This document shows, piece by piece, positions 1-8,443 of a DNA stretch of 64,000 bases. Numbering within the stretch: the stretch's first letter is position 1; every line of letters starts with the position of its first letter. This DNA comes from Herbaspirillum sp. WKF16 (GTDB lineage: Bacteria > Pseudomonadota > Gammaproteobacteria > Burkholderiales > Burkholderiaceae_D), in contig NZ_CP118632.1 in NCBI RefSeq assembly GCF_028993615.1, positions 3,906,001 through 3,970,000 on the forward strand. The letters are read 5' to 3'. Position numbers and translations under genes: made by a program. The notes beneath the pieces were generated by a model that was not told the origin of the DNA, searched no databases, and saw only the letters and a list, made by a program, of their open reading frames with translations.

Positions 1-604
1 CGCCGGATTCGCGGATCACCGGGGCCGATTCGCCGGTGATGGCGCTCTCGTCCACGGTGGCCACGCCTTCGATGACGTCGCCGTCGGCCGGCACGGTGTC
101 GCCCGCTTCGATGAAGACGATGTCGCCTTTCCTGAGCTTGTCGCCTTCGGTGGTTTCATAGTGCTCGGCCCGGACTGCGGCGCCGACGATGCGGGCCTGT
201 TCCGGTTTTTTCAGCTTCTTGGCCAGCACGCTTTTCTTGACGCCGCGCAGCGCGGCGGCCTGGGCCTTGCTGCGCCCTTCGGCCAGCGCCTCGGCGAAGT
301 TGGCGAACAGCACGGTGAACCACAGCCAGGCGGCCACCGCGAAGATGAAGCCGGCCGAGGCCTCGCCCCGGCCCACCAGCGCCTGGATGAACAGCAGCGT
401 GGTCAGGATGCTGCCCAGGTAGACCACGAACATCACCGGATTGCGCCACTGCACGCGCGGCGACAACTTGCGGAAGGAGTCGACCAGGGCCGGCTTGACG
501 ATCTTGGGGTCGAACATCCAGCGCACGGTCTGCGCGGCGGAGGGGATCGCGTCGGGCGTCGCGGTGGCGGCGCCGGACTGGTTGCTTGAAGAAGGGGTAG
601 TCAT
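1..604 (-). CDS. kdpB: KdpB, potassium-transporting P-type ATPase catalytic subunit (N-terminal part, cut by window edge)
   Basis: About 201 N-terminal residues are present; the gene continues beyond base 1. The translation from the ATG at 604 begins [13 protein letters not shown], then [18 protein letters not shown], transmembrane segments, and the actuator-domain sequences [13 protein letters not shown] and [13 protein letters not shown], which are diagnostic of KdpB. In the family this subunit hydrolyses ATP through a phospho-aspartate to drive high-affinity K+ uptake through KdpA; the phosphorylation site lies outside the window. It follows kdpA by 63 nt on the same strand, giving the usual kdpF-A-B order. 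kdpC and a KdpDE sensor pair would be expected further left but cannot be seen. Confidence 0.96.
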   Translation of the reverse strand, partial: MTTPSSSNQSGAATATPDAIPSAAQTVRWMFDPKIVKPALVDSFRKLSPRVQWRNPVMFVVYLGSILTTLLFIQALVGRGEASAGFIFAVAAWLWFTVLFANFAEALAEGRSKAQAAALRGVKKSVLAKKLKKPEQARIVGAAVRAEHYETTEGDKLRKGDIVFIEAGDTVPADGDVIEGVATVDESAITGESAPVIRESG

Positions 605-667
605 ATCGGTATCCAATCTGGGTTCGCCGTCCCGATGCAGGGATCGGGACGGCATCCAATTTCTTGC

Positions 668-2449
668 TTACATCGCCATCATCTGGAGATGCTCGACGAC
701 GGGGCCCAGCGCCAGCGCCGGCACGTAGGTCAGCGCGCCGACCAGCAGCACCGCGCCGATCAGCAGCGCCACGAACAGCGGGCCGTGGGTGGGCAAGGTG
801 CCGGAGGTGGCGGCCAGGCGCTTCTTGCCGGCCAGGGAACCTGCCATCGCCAGCACCGGGACAATGATCCCGAAGCGGCCCAGCCACATGGCCCAGCCGG
901 TGGTGACGTTGTAGTACGGCGTGTTGGCCGAGAGCCCGGCGAAGGCGCTGCCGTTGTTGTTGGCCGCCGAGCTGAAGGCGTACATGATCTCGGTGAAGCC
1001 GTGCGCGCCGGGGTTGGCGATGCCGGCCAGGCCGTTCTCCACCATCACCGAGACGGCCGTGAAGATCAGCACCAGCGCCGGCGTCATGAGGATGGCGATG
1101 GACATCATCTTCATGTCGAACACGCCGATCTTCTTGCCCAGGTACTCCGGCGTGCGGCCGATCATCAGGCCGGCGATGAACACCGCCAGCACGGCGAAGA
1201 TCAGCATGCCGTACAGGCCGGCGCCGACGCCGCCGTAGATCACCTCGCCCAGCTGCATCTGCAGCGTCGGGATCAGGCCGCCCAGCGGCGACAGCGAGTC
1301 GTGCATGGCGTTGACCGCGCCGCAGGAGGCGGCCGTGGTGATGGCGGCGAACAGCGCCGAGGCGGTGACGCCGAAGCGGGTTTCCTTGCCCTCCATCATG
1401 CCCGGGCCGGAGGCATGCAGCGAAGCCAGCATGGTGTTGGGCTGGGACTCGAAGTACATCAGGGCCAGCGTCATGGCGATGAACAGGATGGTCATCGAGG
1501 CCAGGATCGCCCAGCCCTGGCGACGGTCGCCGACCAGCACGCCGAAGCTGGTGCACAGCGCGGCGGGAATGATCAGGATCGCCAGCATCTCCAGGAAGTT
1601 GGACAGCGGGGTCGGGTTCTCATACGGGTGCGCCGAGTTGGCGTTGAAGAAGCCGCCGCCGTTGGTGCCCAGCATCTTGATGGCTTCCTGCGAGGCCACC
1701 GGCCCCATGGGCAGGGTCTGCCTGTCGGTGCTCTGCGCCTCCACCACCGGCTCGCCCTTGGCGTCCTTCAGGGGCTGGCCGGCCGCATCCAGCTTGGGCA
1801 CGGTGTAATGAGTGACTTCCAGCGTCTTCACTTCCTGGTAGGGCTTGAAGTTCTGGATGCTGCCCTGCTGCACCAGCGCCAGCGCCAGGATCACCGACAG
1901 CGGCAGCAGCACGTACAGGGAGGAACGCGTCATGTCGACCCAGAAGTTGCCGATGCTCTTGCTGCTGTGGCGCGAGAAGCCGCGGATCAGCGCGAAGGCG
2001 ATGGCGATGCCGGTGGCGGCCGAGACGAAGTTCTGCGCCGCCAGCGCCGCCATCTGCGTCAGGTAGCTCATGGTCGATTCGCCCACGTAGCCCTGCCAGT
2101 TGGTGTTGGCCACGAAGCTGATGGCGGTGTTGAACGAAGAGTCGCCGCCGACGTTGGGCAAGCCCTGCGGATTGAGCGGCAACCATTGCTGCACGCGCTG
2201 CAAGGCGTAGACGAAGAGCAGGCCGAGGAAGTTGAACAGCACGGCAGCGATGGCGTATTGCTTCCAGTCCATCTCATCGTCGCGGCCGATGCCGCAAAGA
2301 CGATAGAACACGCGCTCGACGCCGCCGAAGATCCGGTTGACCTTCGACTTGCCTTCCATCACGCGCGCGATGTACCAGCCCAGGGGAACGGAAAGTACCA
2401 GCAAGACGCCCAGGTAAAGGGCGAGCTGAAGATAGTTATTGCTGTCCAT
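668..2449 (-). CDS. kdpA: KdpA, potassium-binding channel-like subunit
   Basis: The protein has 593 residues, a normal length for KdpA. It begins MDSNNYLQLALYLGVLLVL and is hydrophobic throughout, with the four repeated pore-loop units of the KdpA/SKT superfamily. One filter region is readable as TNGGGFFNANSAHPYENPTP near residues 260-280. KdpA is the inner-membrane subunit that selects K+ and works with the KdpB ATPase. The gene starts 1 nt after kdpF ends and is followed by kdpB, so the genes form one transcript read leftward. Nothing is truncated. Confidence 0.97.
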   Translation of the reverse strand: MDSNNYLQLALYLGVLLVLSVPLGWYIARVMEGKSKVNRIFGGVERVFYRLCGIGRDDEMDWKQYAIAAVLFNFLGLLFVYALQRVQQWLPLNPQGLPNVGGDSSFNTAISFVANTNWQGYVGESTMSYLTQMAALAAQNFVSAATGIAIAFALIRGFSRHSSKSIGNFWVDMTRSSLYVLLPLSVILALALVQQGSIQNFKPYQEVKTLEVTHYTVPKLDAAGQPLKDAKGEPVVEAQSTDRQTLPMGPVASQEAIKMLGTNGGGFFNANSAHPYENPTPLSNFLEMLAILIIPAALCTSFGVLVGDRRQGWAILASMTILFIAMTLALMYFESQPNTMLASLHASGPGMMEGKETRFGVTASALFAAITTAASCGAVNAMHDSLSPLGGLIPTLQMQLGEVIYGGVGAGLYGMLIFAVLAVFIAGLMIGRTPEYLGKKIGVFDMKMMSIAILMTPALVLIFTAVSVMVENGLAGIANPGAHGFTEIMYAFSSAANNNGSAFAGLSANTPYYNVTTGWAMWLGRFGIIVPVLAMAGSLAGKKRLAATSGTLPTHGPLFVALLIGAVLLVGALTYVPALALGPVVEHLQMMAM

Positions 2450-2450
2450 G

Positions 2451-2540
2451 TCAGAAATCCTCCGGCTTGATCAGGGCATAGACCAGATACACCAGCAGGG
2501 CGACCGAGACGGCCAGGCCGAGCAGATACATGGGGTTCAT
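2451..2540 (-). CDS. kdpF: KdpF, small membrane subunit of the Kdp complex
   Basis: A 29-residue ORF, MNPMYLLGLAVSVALLVYLV followed by YALIKPEDF, is a single transmembrane helix with the typical KdpF C-terminal KPEDF. KdpF is known to stabilise the KdpABC complex in the inner membrane. Its ATG (2540-2538) overlaps the stop of the upstream small ORF by 4 nt (ATGA), and it ends 1 nt before kdpA, so all three are probably translationally coupled. Confidence 0.9.
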   Translation of the reverse strand: MNPMYLLGLAVSVALLVYLVYALIKPEDF

Positions 2541-2650
2541 TTCTTCTCGCCCTCCTGCCGCTCCAGGCGGCTGCACAGGGCGACGAAGGCCCACATCGAG
2601 ATGCCGCACAACAGCAGCATGCCCACATAGAGAAAATCCGCTTGCCACAT
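2537..2650 (-). CDS. Putative 37-residue single-pass membrane protein leading the kdp operon
   Basis: This short ORF reads MWQADFLYVGMLLLCGISMW then AFVALCSRLERQEGEKK: one hydrophobic helix (about residues 6-26) followed by a charged tail. A good ribosome binding site (GGAGTGGGAA) lies just upstream, and its stop overlaps the kdpF start as ATGA, so it has a real translation-initiation signal and is coupled to kdpF. I do not recognise the family. By position and topology it could be an extra small subunit or regulator of Kdp, but that is inference. Confidence 0.6.
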   Translation of the reverse strand: MWQADFLYVGMLLLCGISMWAFVALCSRLERQEGEKK

Positions 2651-3061
2651 TTCCCACTCCATTGATGACGTTGTTCGATCCGTTCCAGCGCGGAATCGGA
2701 GACAGTCGAACGATAGGGGGAGAGGCGTTAAATCTGGGTAAAACTATGGGGAGGGGGTGTAAACAACGCGTAAACGGATTGCGGGATCGGAGAGCGGAAA
2801 CGACGCTGCGTTCCTGCTGCCGCAAGGGTGACGGAGATGGGATTGCCTCCCCCTGCCTGTCGTCCCTGCGAAAGCAGGGACCCAGCGGCGTCGTTCATGC
2901 GGGCGCCATCGTTGGCCCGGACGCAACGAACGACGCTGGGCTCCTGCTTTCGCAGGAGCGACGGAGATGGAGTTGGAACAAGCCTGTGGTCCCCGGGAAA
3001 GCGACGGGAGCCATGGACGCAAGCGAAAAAGCGAAGGGAATTCGACAGCCGGAAAACCGGA
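2651..3061. other. kdp promoter region with an inverted pair of short palindromes
   Basis: This gene-free stretch must hold the kdp promoter, although no clear -35/-10 pair was identified. It also contains two REP-like hairpins, 2862-2881 (GTCCCTGC-GAAA-GCAGGGAC) and 2940-2959 (GCTCCTGC-TTTC-GCAGGAGC). They point at each other and are flanked by complementary arms (CCAGCGGCGTCGTTC and GAACGACGCTGG), so the 98-nt block can fold as one large cruciform, like a BIME. No protein gene is supported here. Confidence 0.75.
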
Positions 3062-5221
3062 TCAAGCCACGCTGACCTTGCCCACCTCAACCCGGTTCTT
3101 GCCCAGGCGCTTGGCGGCGTACATGGCCTTGTCGGCGATGGCCAGCAATTCCTCGGGGCCGGTCTCGCCGTCCTGGTCGGGCAGGTAGATGGCCACGCCG
3201 ATGCTGCTCGACACGTGCACGGTGGAGTGCGTCAGCTCGAAGGGCGCGCGCATGGCGTGCAGGATCTTGTCGGCCACCTGCAACGCGTCGTGCTGGGTCT
3301 GCAGGGTTTCCAGGATCACCACGAACTCGTCGCCGGCCAGGCGCGCCACGGTGTCGACGTCGCGCACCGCGCCTTGCAGCCGCTGGGCGAACTGGATCAG
3401 CAGCTCGTCGCCGGCCTCGTGGCCGTAGCGGTCGTTGACGCCCTTGAAGCCGTCGATGTCCATGAAGAACAGCGCCAGCAGCTCATGCGCGCGGCGCGCC
3501 CGCATCATGCCTTCGGGCAGGCGGTCGGAGAAGGCGCGGCGGTTGGGCAGGCTGGTCAGCATGTCGGTCAGCGCCAGTTCGCGCATCTGGTCGCGGAAGG
3601 CCAGGCGCTCCGTGATGTCGTGCAGGAAGGCGATGAACAGGTGGCCGGTGTGGCGCTTGACGTGGCCGACGGTGATCTCCACCGGCAGCTCGTGGCCGTC
3701 GTGATGCAGCGCCTGCAGCTCGATGCGGTTGTTGATCACCACGCTGGTGCCGTGCTCGAGGAATTCTTCCATGCCGCGATAGTGCGCCTCGCGCATGTCC
3801 GGCGGGATGATCAGCTCGGCCATCTGGCGGCCGATCGCCTGGTCGCGTTGCCAGCCCAACAGCAGCTCGGCCTGGCGATTCCACTCGACGATGCTGCCGT
3901 TTTCGTCGGCGGCGATGAAGGCGTCCTGAGCATTCTCCAGGATGGCGCGCAGCTCGGTGGCGCTTTCTTCCAGCTGGATCTGGTTGGCGTGCTGCACGTC
4001 CAGCGACTGCTGCAGGGCGATGGCGGTCTCGTGCAGGCGGCTGGTGCGCTCGGCCACGCGCTCTTCCAGGCTTTCGTTGAGCGAGCGCACTTCGCGCAGG
4101 TAGCGCTCCTCGCGCTCCACCATGTTGACCAGCGTGGAGGACAGCAGCTGCACTTCGCGGTAGCTGTTGACCAGCGGGATGGGGGCGTCCTGGTTGCCCA
4201 GCGCGCGCTGCTCCAGCGCGGCCGACAAGGCATTGACCGGCGCCACCAGGCGGCGCGTGAGGAAATAGGCCAGCGCCACCAGCACCGCGCCGATCAGCGC
4301 GCCCACCAGGATCACGCGCTGTTCCAGGTCGCGGAAGGCCTGCAGCGCGACATGCTCGGGCTGGCGCACGATCACGCTCCACTTGAGCATCATGTTCTCG
4401 TCCTGCCCGGTGCGCGAGAAGCCGGCGATGTAGCGGCGTCCATCGGGCCAGGTCTCCAGCACGGCGCCGCCGGCGGGCGACTGCTGCGAGATGCGGAAAC
4501 TGTCGGTGCTGATCTTCGTTTCTTCCAGCGCCTTGGGGCCGAGCAGCACGGTGCCGTCGGAGCGCACGATCATCACCTCGACGTCATAGCGCCCGCTGGC
4601 GGGATTGAGCAGCTTGGCGGCGATCTCGCGCGCCCAGGTCCAGGACAGGTGCATGCCCATCACGCCCATGTAGCGCCCTTCCGGGTCGAGCACCGGCATC
4701 GAGATATCGACGAAGCGCCACGGCTCGGGCTGCGGCGGCAGTTTTTTCTCCAGCAACAGCGCCGGATGGTAGTCGGCGGAATAGGTGTTCTTCTGGCCTT
4801 CCCTGAACCACGGGCGCTCGCCCACGCTCTGGCCTTCCAGCAAACCGTTGGTGGCCACCAGGACGTTGCCGTCGGGCTGGGCCATGCCGATCCAGGCGTA
4901 GTCGGGAACGTTGGCCTGCAGCTCGTTGAGCACGGCGCGCATGCGCGGCAGGTCGCGGCCTTCGCGGATCGACGGGCGCGCCACCAGGATGCGCATGTCG
5001 ATCTGGCGCTCGGTCATGCTGCGCTCGAGCGCCTCCTGCATCTGCCAGGCCAGTTGCTTCAGGCGCGTCTCGGCTTGCGAGCGTGCGTAGCCGCGGGTGA
5101 ACTGATCCACCAGGATCAGCACCGAGACGGTGGTAATCAATACGGAAACAACTACCCCCATCGTAATCAGCGATGACAGATTGGGTGGGGATAGGGCGTT
5201 TTTCTTATTCAATTCGGACAA
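3062..5221 (-). CDS. Membrane-anchored diguanylate cyclase: periplasmic sensor, HAMP-like, PAS and GGDEF domains
   Basis: The 719 residues run in this order: cytoplasmic tail, TM helix (about 20-42), a large periplasmic segment resembling dCache (about 45-300, with YMGVMGMHLSWTWAREIA), a second TM (about 305-325), HAMP-like and coiled-coil linker, PAS (about 420-545, ending DITER) and GGDEF (about 550-719). The active-site loop reads RLAGDEFVV, so the first Gly is Ala. The inhibitory I-site RDVD sits 5 residues before it. The family makes cyclic di-GMP from two GTP in response to an external signal; the ligand is unknown. The start is a TTG at 5221 without a convincing ribosome site; an ATG 21 codons downstream is an alternative. 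It is transcribed alone. Confidence 0.9.
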   Translation of the reverse strand: MSELNKKNALSPPNLSSLITMGVVVSVLITTVSVLILVDQFTRGYARSQAETRLKQLAWQMQEALERSMTERQIDMRILVARPSIREGRDLPRMRAVLNELQANVPDYAWIGMAQPDGNVLVATNGLLEGQSVGERPWFREGQKNTYSADYHPALLLEKKLPPQPEPWRFVDISMPVLDPEGRYMGVMGMHLSWTWAREIAAKLLNPASGRYDVEVMIVRSDGTVLLGPKALEETKISTDSFRISQQSPAGGAVLETWPDGRRYIAGFSRTGQDENMMLKWSVIVRQPEHVALQAFRDLEQRVILVGALIGAVLVALAYFLTRRLVAPVNALSAALEQRALGNQDAPIPLVNSYREVQLLSSTLVNMVEREERYLREVRSLNESLEERVAERTSRLHETAIALQQSLDVQHANQIQLEESATELRAILENAQDAFIAADENGSIVEWNRQAELLLGWQRDQAIGRQMAELIIPPDMREAHYRGMEEFLEHGTSVVINNRIELQALHHDGHELPVEITVGHVKRHTGHLFIAFLHDITERLAFRDQMRELALTDMLTSLPNRRAFSDRLPEGMMRARRAHELLALFFMDIDGFKGVNDRYGHEAGDELLIQFAQRLQGAVRDVDTVARLAGDEFVVILETLQTQHDALQVADKILHAMRAPFELTHSTVHVSSSIGVAIYLPDQDGETGPEELLAIADKAMYAAKRLGKNRVEVGKVSVA

Positions 5222-5574
5222 GATGCAGCGATACGGCTGAATGCGTCACGGCTCCCCCAGTGGGCCGCGTGTGTATACATGGCATCTTGCCAGATAGCTC
5301 ATGTTTTTTCATCGGCTTTCCGAAAAATGTCGAGGAAATGATTGCTAGAAAGAAATCGCACAAATACTCACACCCATCCGCCACCAGTGCGGCCGGCAGC
5401 GGGCCAGACGGCATGCAGGATGCCGGGCGGCAAGCGAGAAAATCCCGCCCGCTGGGAGCCTTTGCTGAGCTTGCGGGGACGTGCAAAAAGACAACGGCCG
5501 GCAGGCATACCCGTGAGGATTTTCCTGCCGTCCGTCATGAGCGGATGGCTGCGCGGCCATCGCGAGGGAAGAGA
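5222..5574. other. Intergenic region between the GGT-family gene and the diguanylate cyclase
   Basis: No credible gene is present. The part near 5221-5400 is AT-richer and should contain the promoter of the diguanylate cyclase. A weak hairpin (arms 5499-5505 and 5524-5530, loop of 18) followed on the minus strand by a short T run at 5486-5490 could terminate the upstream GGT-family gene. ORFs on the plus strand here are antisense or low-complexity artefacts. Confidence 0.5.
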
Positions 5575-7158
5575 TCAGACGCCGGCGCAGATGCCGTCGG
5601 CGCGCGGATCGGTGGCGCCTTCGATGACGCCGTCCGGATGCACGCACACCGCGCCGGCGTGCCCCATCATGTCGGTGTAGTCCTCCACCACCTGCACATC
5701 GTGGCCGGCGCGGCGCAGCGCCTCGACGGTGGCGGCCGGGACGCGGCCTTCCAATTTCAGGTTGGTGGAGACGTCGCCCCAGGTGCGGCCCAGCAGCCAG
5801 CGCGGCGCGCTGACCGCGGCCTGCAGGTTCTGGCCGAACAGCACGTGGCGCGTGAACACCGCCGCCTGCGTCTGCGGCTGCCCTTCTCCGCCCATGGTGC
5901 CGTAGGCCAGGGTGCGGCCGTCGTTGAGGCGCGCCAGCGAGGGGTTCAAGGTATGGAACGGCAGCTTGCCCGGCTGCAGCTGGTTGGCGCCCTCGTCCAG
6001 CGTGAAGCTGGCGCCCCGGTTTTGCCAGACGATGCCGGTGGAAGGCGCCACCACGCCGCTGCCGAACTCCCAGAAGATGCTCTGGATATAGCTGACCACG
6101 CGTCCCTGCGCATCGGCCGCGCCCATCCAGATGGTATCGCCCGGCTTGGCCGGATGCGGCCATGGCGCGGCGTTGCGCGGATGGATCTGGGCCGCCTCCC
6201 GGTCCAGCGCCTCGGCCAGCAGCCAGCTGGCCGCATCCACGCTCATGTGGGCGGGGTCGGTGACGTGCCGGTTGCGCAGGATGAAGGCGCGCTTGGTCGC
6301 TTCCACCAGGCCATGGATATGTTCAAAGCCGTCCGCCTCCTTGATGCCCAGGCGATCGAACAGGCCGATGATCATCAGCGCCGACACGCCCTGCGTCGGC
6401 GGCGGCAGGTTGTACACGCGACCCGACTTGAGCTGCACCATCAGCGGCTGCAGCACCTGCGCGCGATAGGCGGCGAGGTCGCCCGCGCGCAGCGGGCTGC
6501 CGGCGGCTTCGAGCCCGGCGGCGATGGTCGCTGCCAGGTCGCCGCGATAGAAATCGTCGAGCCCGGCCTCGGCCAGCCGGCTCAGGGTGGCGCCGAGCTC
6601 GGCCTGTTTCAGCACCGCGCCCTGCTCGGGGATGCCGTGTGCGGCATAGGTGGCGGCGAAGCCCGGCTGGTCTTTCAGCTCGGCCCATTTGTCGCGCGTG
6701 AGTTCGTGCTGCGAGCGGGTCACCGGCACGCCGGTTTGCGCGTGGCGGATGGCGTCGGCCAGCAGCGCCTGCAACGGTAAGGCGCGGCCGAAGCGCTGCG
6801 CGTAGTCGAGCGCGGCCGCCCAGCCGCCGACGGCGCCGGCCACCGTCAATGCGGCGCGCGGTCCTCGCGTGGGAATGCTGCTGTCGCCATGCGACGCGTA
6901 GAAATCCTTGGTCGCCAGCGCGGCCGACTGCCCGCAGGCCTGGATCGCCACGGGTTCGCGGCCGGGTTCGCTGATCACCCAGAAGCCGTCGCCGCCGATG
7001 CCGTTCATGTGCGGATAGACGACGGCGATCGCCGCAGCGGCGGCGACCATCGCCTCGACGGCGTTGCCGCCTTCGCGCAGGACATTGGCGCCGGCTTGCG
7101 CGGCCAGGTGGTGAGGGGCGGTGACCATGCCGCCGATACAGGTCTTGCTATACAACAT
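5575..7158 (-). CDS. Gamma-glutamyltransferase-family Ntn hydrolase, probable oxamate amidohydrolase (HpxW-like)
   Basis: The 527-residue protein starts at an ATG (7158) preceded by GGAG; the longer reading frame upstream runs through repeats and is rejected. It opens MLYSKTCIGGMVTAPHHLAA, contains GGNAVEAMVAAAAAIAVVYP and NGIGGDGFW, and ends with the small-subunit features FGSGVVAPSTGIVWQNRG and TMGGEGQPQ. The maturation site reads GDTIWMGAAD. The nucleophile Thr is kept, but the Thr-His that usually follows it in glutathione-type GGTs is Ile-Trp. That variant, together with an hpxZ-like gene 0.9 kb away, suggests an HpxW-type oxamate amidohydrolase rather than a glutathione enzyme. Family membership is firm; the substrate is inferred. 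No signal peptide is seen, consistent with a cytoplasmic catabolic enzyme. Confidence 0.85.
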   Translation of the reverse strand: MLYSKTCIGGMVTAPHHLAAQAGANVLREGGNAVEAMVAAAAAIAVVYPHMNGIGGDGFWVISEPGREPVAIQACGQSAALATKDFYASHGDSSIPTRGPRAALTVAGAVGGWAAALDYAQRFGRALPLQALLADAIRHAQTGVPVTRSQHELTRDKWAELKDQPGFAATYAAHGIPEQGAVLKQAELGATLSRLAEAGLDDFYRGDLAATIAAGLEAAGSPLRAGDLAAYRAQVLQPLMVQLKSGRVYNLPPPTQGVSALMIIGLFDRLGIKEADGFEHIHGLVEATKRAFILRNRHVTDPAHMSVDAASWLLAEALDREAAQIHPRNAAPWPHPAKPGDTIWMGAADAQGRVVSYIQSIFWEFGSGVVAPSTGIVWQNRGASFTLDEGANQLQPGKLPFHTLNPSLARLNDGRTLAYGTMGGEGQPQTQAAVFTRHVLFGQNLQAAVSAPRWLLGRTWGDVSTNLKLEGRVPAATVEALRRAGHDVQVVEDYTDMMGHAGAVCVHPDGVIEGATDPRADGICAGV

Positions 7159-7343
7159 GCGGGCTCCTGATGGATTTCTTTGATGCTGATGGGATGGGGG
7201 GATGATACCTGTGGATGGAGCGGGTTGTGGCTGTGCTGTTTTGTCGTTTCTGCCTGGGGTCGGTTTCCGGTTACGAGTTGGGTAGCCTGGTCTTGCTGCC
7301 TGCAGGTGCAGGCGTTGGTTGTGCCTCGACGTCCGTTGAACGA

Positions 7344-7507
7344 CGCTGGATCCCGGCCTGCGCCGGGATGACACGGAAGAGATAAATAACACCTCCTGAT
7401 GTCCAAGATCCTCACTCCCTGTCGTTCCTGCGAAAGCAGGAACCCAGTGGCGTTCGTTGTGCACCAACGTCCACTGAACGACGCTGGATCCCTGCTTTCG
7501 CAGGGAT
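7344..7507. repeat. Three REP-like palindromes
   Basis: Three short hairpins lie within 170 nt. The first, near 7352-7371, has the form ATCCCGG-CCTG-CGCCGGGAT. The second, 7424-7443, is GTTCCTGC-GAAA-GCAGGAAC. The third, 7488-7507, is ATCCCTGC-TTTC-GCAGGGAT. All are flanked by variants of GAACGACGCTGG or its complement. The same family recurs throughout the window. They lie upstream of the HpxW-like gene. Confidence 0.85.
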
Positions 7508-7625
7508 GACGGATTAAAGAAGACAGCAAGCCAACACATCGAAGCCGAAGGCGAGGCGCAAGCAAGACAAAGCCGCAGGCGAGTCGGAGCCCCCGCGATG
7601 CCGCAGGCGAGCCGGACATGCCGTT

Positions 7626-7960
7626 CCCCTTGTGGGCCAGCCGTCGGTGCGCGCTAAAAAGTGGATCAGGGCGTCAGTCGGAGCGCAGCGACTCTGACGA
7701 CCCCACTTTTTGCGACGCTCCGACGGGTACCCCGAAGGGGCTGGCACTTAGGGGCCGCCTTCTTTTGCTTACTTTTCTTGGCGGAGCAAGAAAAGTGAGC
7801 GGCTGCCGGGCCGCCCCCGGCGCTCCGTCCCGACCGGAGAAAGATGGGATCAGAGCCGGTACACCTGCACGCAGCAAGACCAGACTACCCAAGCAGAACG
7901 CAACCGCATATAAACAGACTTCGATACGCCGCCAAAGCGGCTACTCAGTCCGAACGGAGT
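7626..7960 (+). repeat. Composite hairpin repeat, copy A
   Basis: This is the first of nine copies of a composite element with a core of about 330 bp, described here once. In order it contains: CCCCTTGTGGGCC; a long stem of about 80 nt built on CGTCGGAGCG...CGCTCCGACG; CCCCGAAGGGG; an inverted repeat of 14-15 bp (here 7767-7780 with 7787-7800); a GC-rich hairpin; and a tail with ACGCCGCCAAAGCGGC and CTCAGTCCGAACGG. Copy A has a degenerate left arm in the long stem (GTGCGCGCT). On the left it is preceded by three or more GCCGCAGGCGAG-type motifs. It separates the HpxW-like and HpxZ-like genes. Translations through it (for example FAYFLWRAKESERLPGRP-type peptides in other copies) are not genes. 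Confidence 0.9.
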
Positions 7961-8033
7961 CTGGCGAGGCGCGACAAACGACTTCCAATGGAACTCGGAG
8001 AGCGCAACGAAAGCCAACTCGTCCGCGCAAAAA

Positions 8034-8438
8034 CTACCTCCCCTCCATCCAAGAAACATGCGCCGCCACAATCCGCCACCCCTGCGGCAACCGCAACCAG
8101 CAATGGCTCTGCCGCCCCACCCGCGCCTCGCCCTCGCGCGTGAACTCGGTATTGGCCACCGCGTAGTCGCGTCCATAGGTGGTGATGACGGTACGCTTCA
8201 ACGCCCGCATCAGGTTCTTCGGCGAACGCCCGACCCGGAACGCGCGGATCTCATCGATGCCGACCAGGTTCTCGGTCGCCCCGTAGCGCACGGTATGCGG
8301 CCCCTCCAGGAACAGCTCGTCGAGCACCTCCACCTGGTTGGTGGTCAGCGCCACTTCGTAACGCCCGAAGGCGGCCTCGACCTCGGCCAGCACCTCGGGA
8401 ATATTCACTTCGAACGGCAATACGGGTTCCACCTGCAT
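8034..8438 (-). CDS. hpxZ: HpxZ/AtzH-like protein (DUF3225, NTF2 fold)
   Basis: The 134-residue protein begins MQVEPVLPFEVNIPEVLAEV and contains EVLDELFLEGPHTVRYG, FRVGRSPKNLMRALKRTVI and SHCWLRLPQGWRIVAAHVSW. These match my knowledge of the HpxZ/AtzH family associated with oxalurate and ureide breakdown. The start at 8438 follows TGAGGAGA and lies 5 nt after the stop of the ABC fusion gene, so it is the last gene of that operon. Translations extending further upstream read the ABC gene in a wrong frame. Assignment to the family is confident; its biochemical role here is inferred. Confidence 0.85.
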   Translation of the reverse strand: MQVEPVLPFEVNIPEVLAEVEAAFGRYEVALTTNQVEVLDELFLEGPHTVRYGATENLVGIDEIRAFRVGRSPKNLMRALKRTVITTYGRDYAVANTEFTREGEARVGRQSHCWLRLPQGWRIVAAHVSWMEGR

Positions 8439-8443
8439 TCTCC

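Noticed and set aside
635..2470. Long plus-strand open frames opposite kdpA (and likewise opposite the diguanylate cyclase, ABC fusion, GGDEF-EAL, DctQM and glcD genes)
   Set aside because: They are antisense shadows caused by high-GC codon bias; compositions are rich in His, Gln, Arg and Gly without recognisable domains, while the opposite strand encodes well-known proteins.
7159..7539. N-terminal extension of the GGT-family protein
   Set aside because: It translates three REP-like palindromes, while the ATG at 7158 has a good GGAG ribosome site.
7514..8176. Short ORFs inside composite repeat copies (for example frames at 7514-7747, 17605-17787, 45755-45937, 62697-62969 and 63106-63462)
   Set aside because: They translate the repeat itself, recur in every copy with the same peptides, lack conserved starts, and disappear where the repeat is degenerate.
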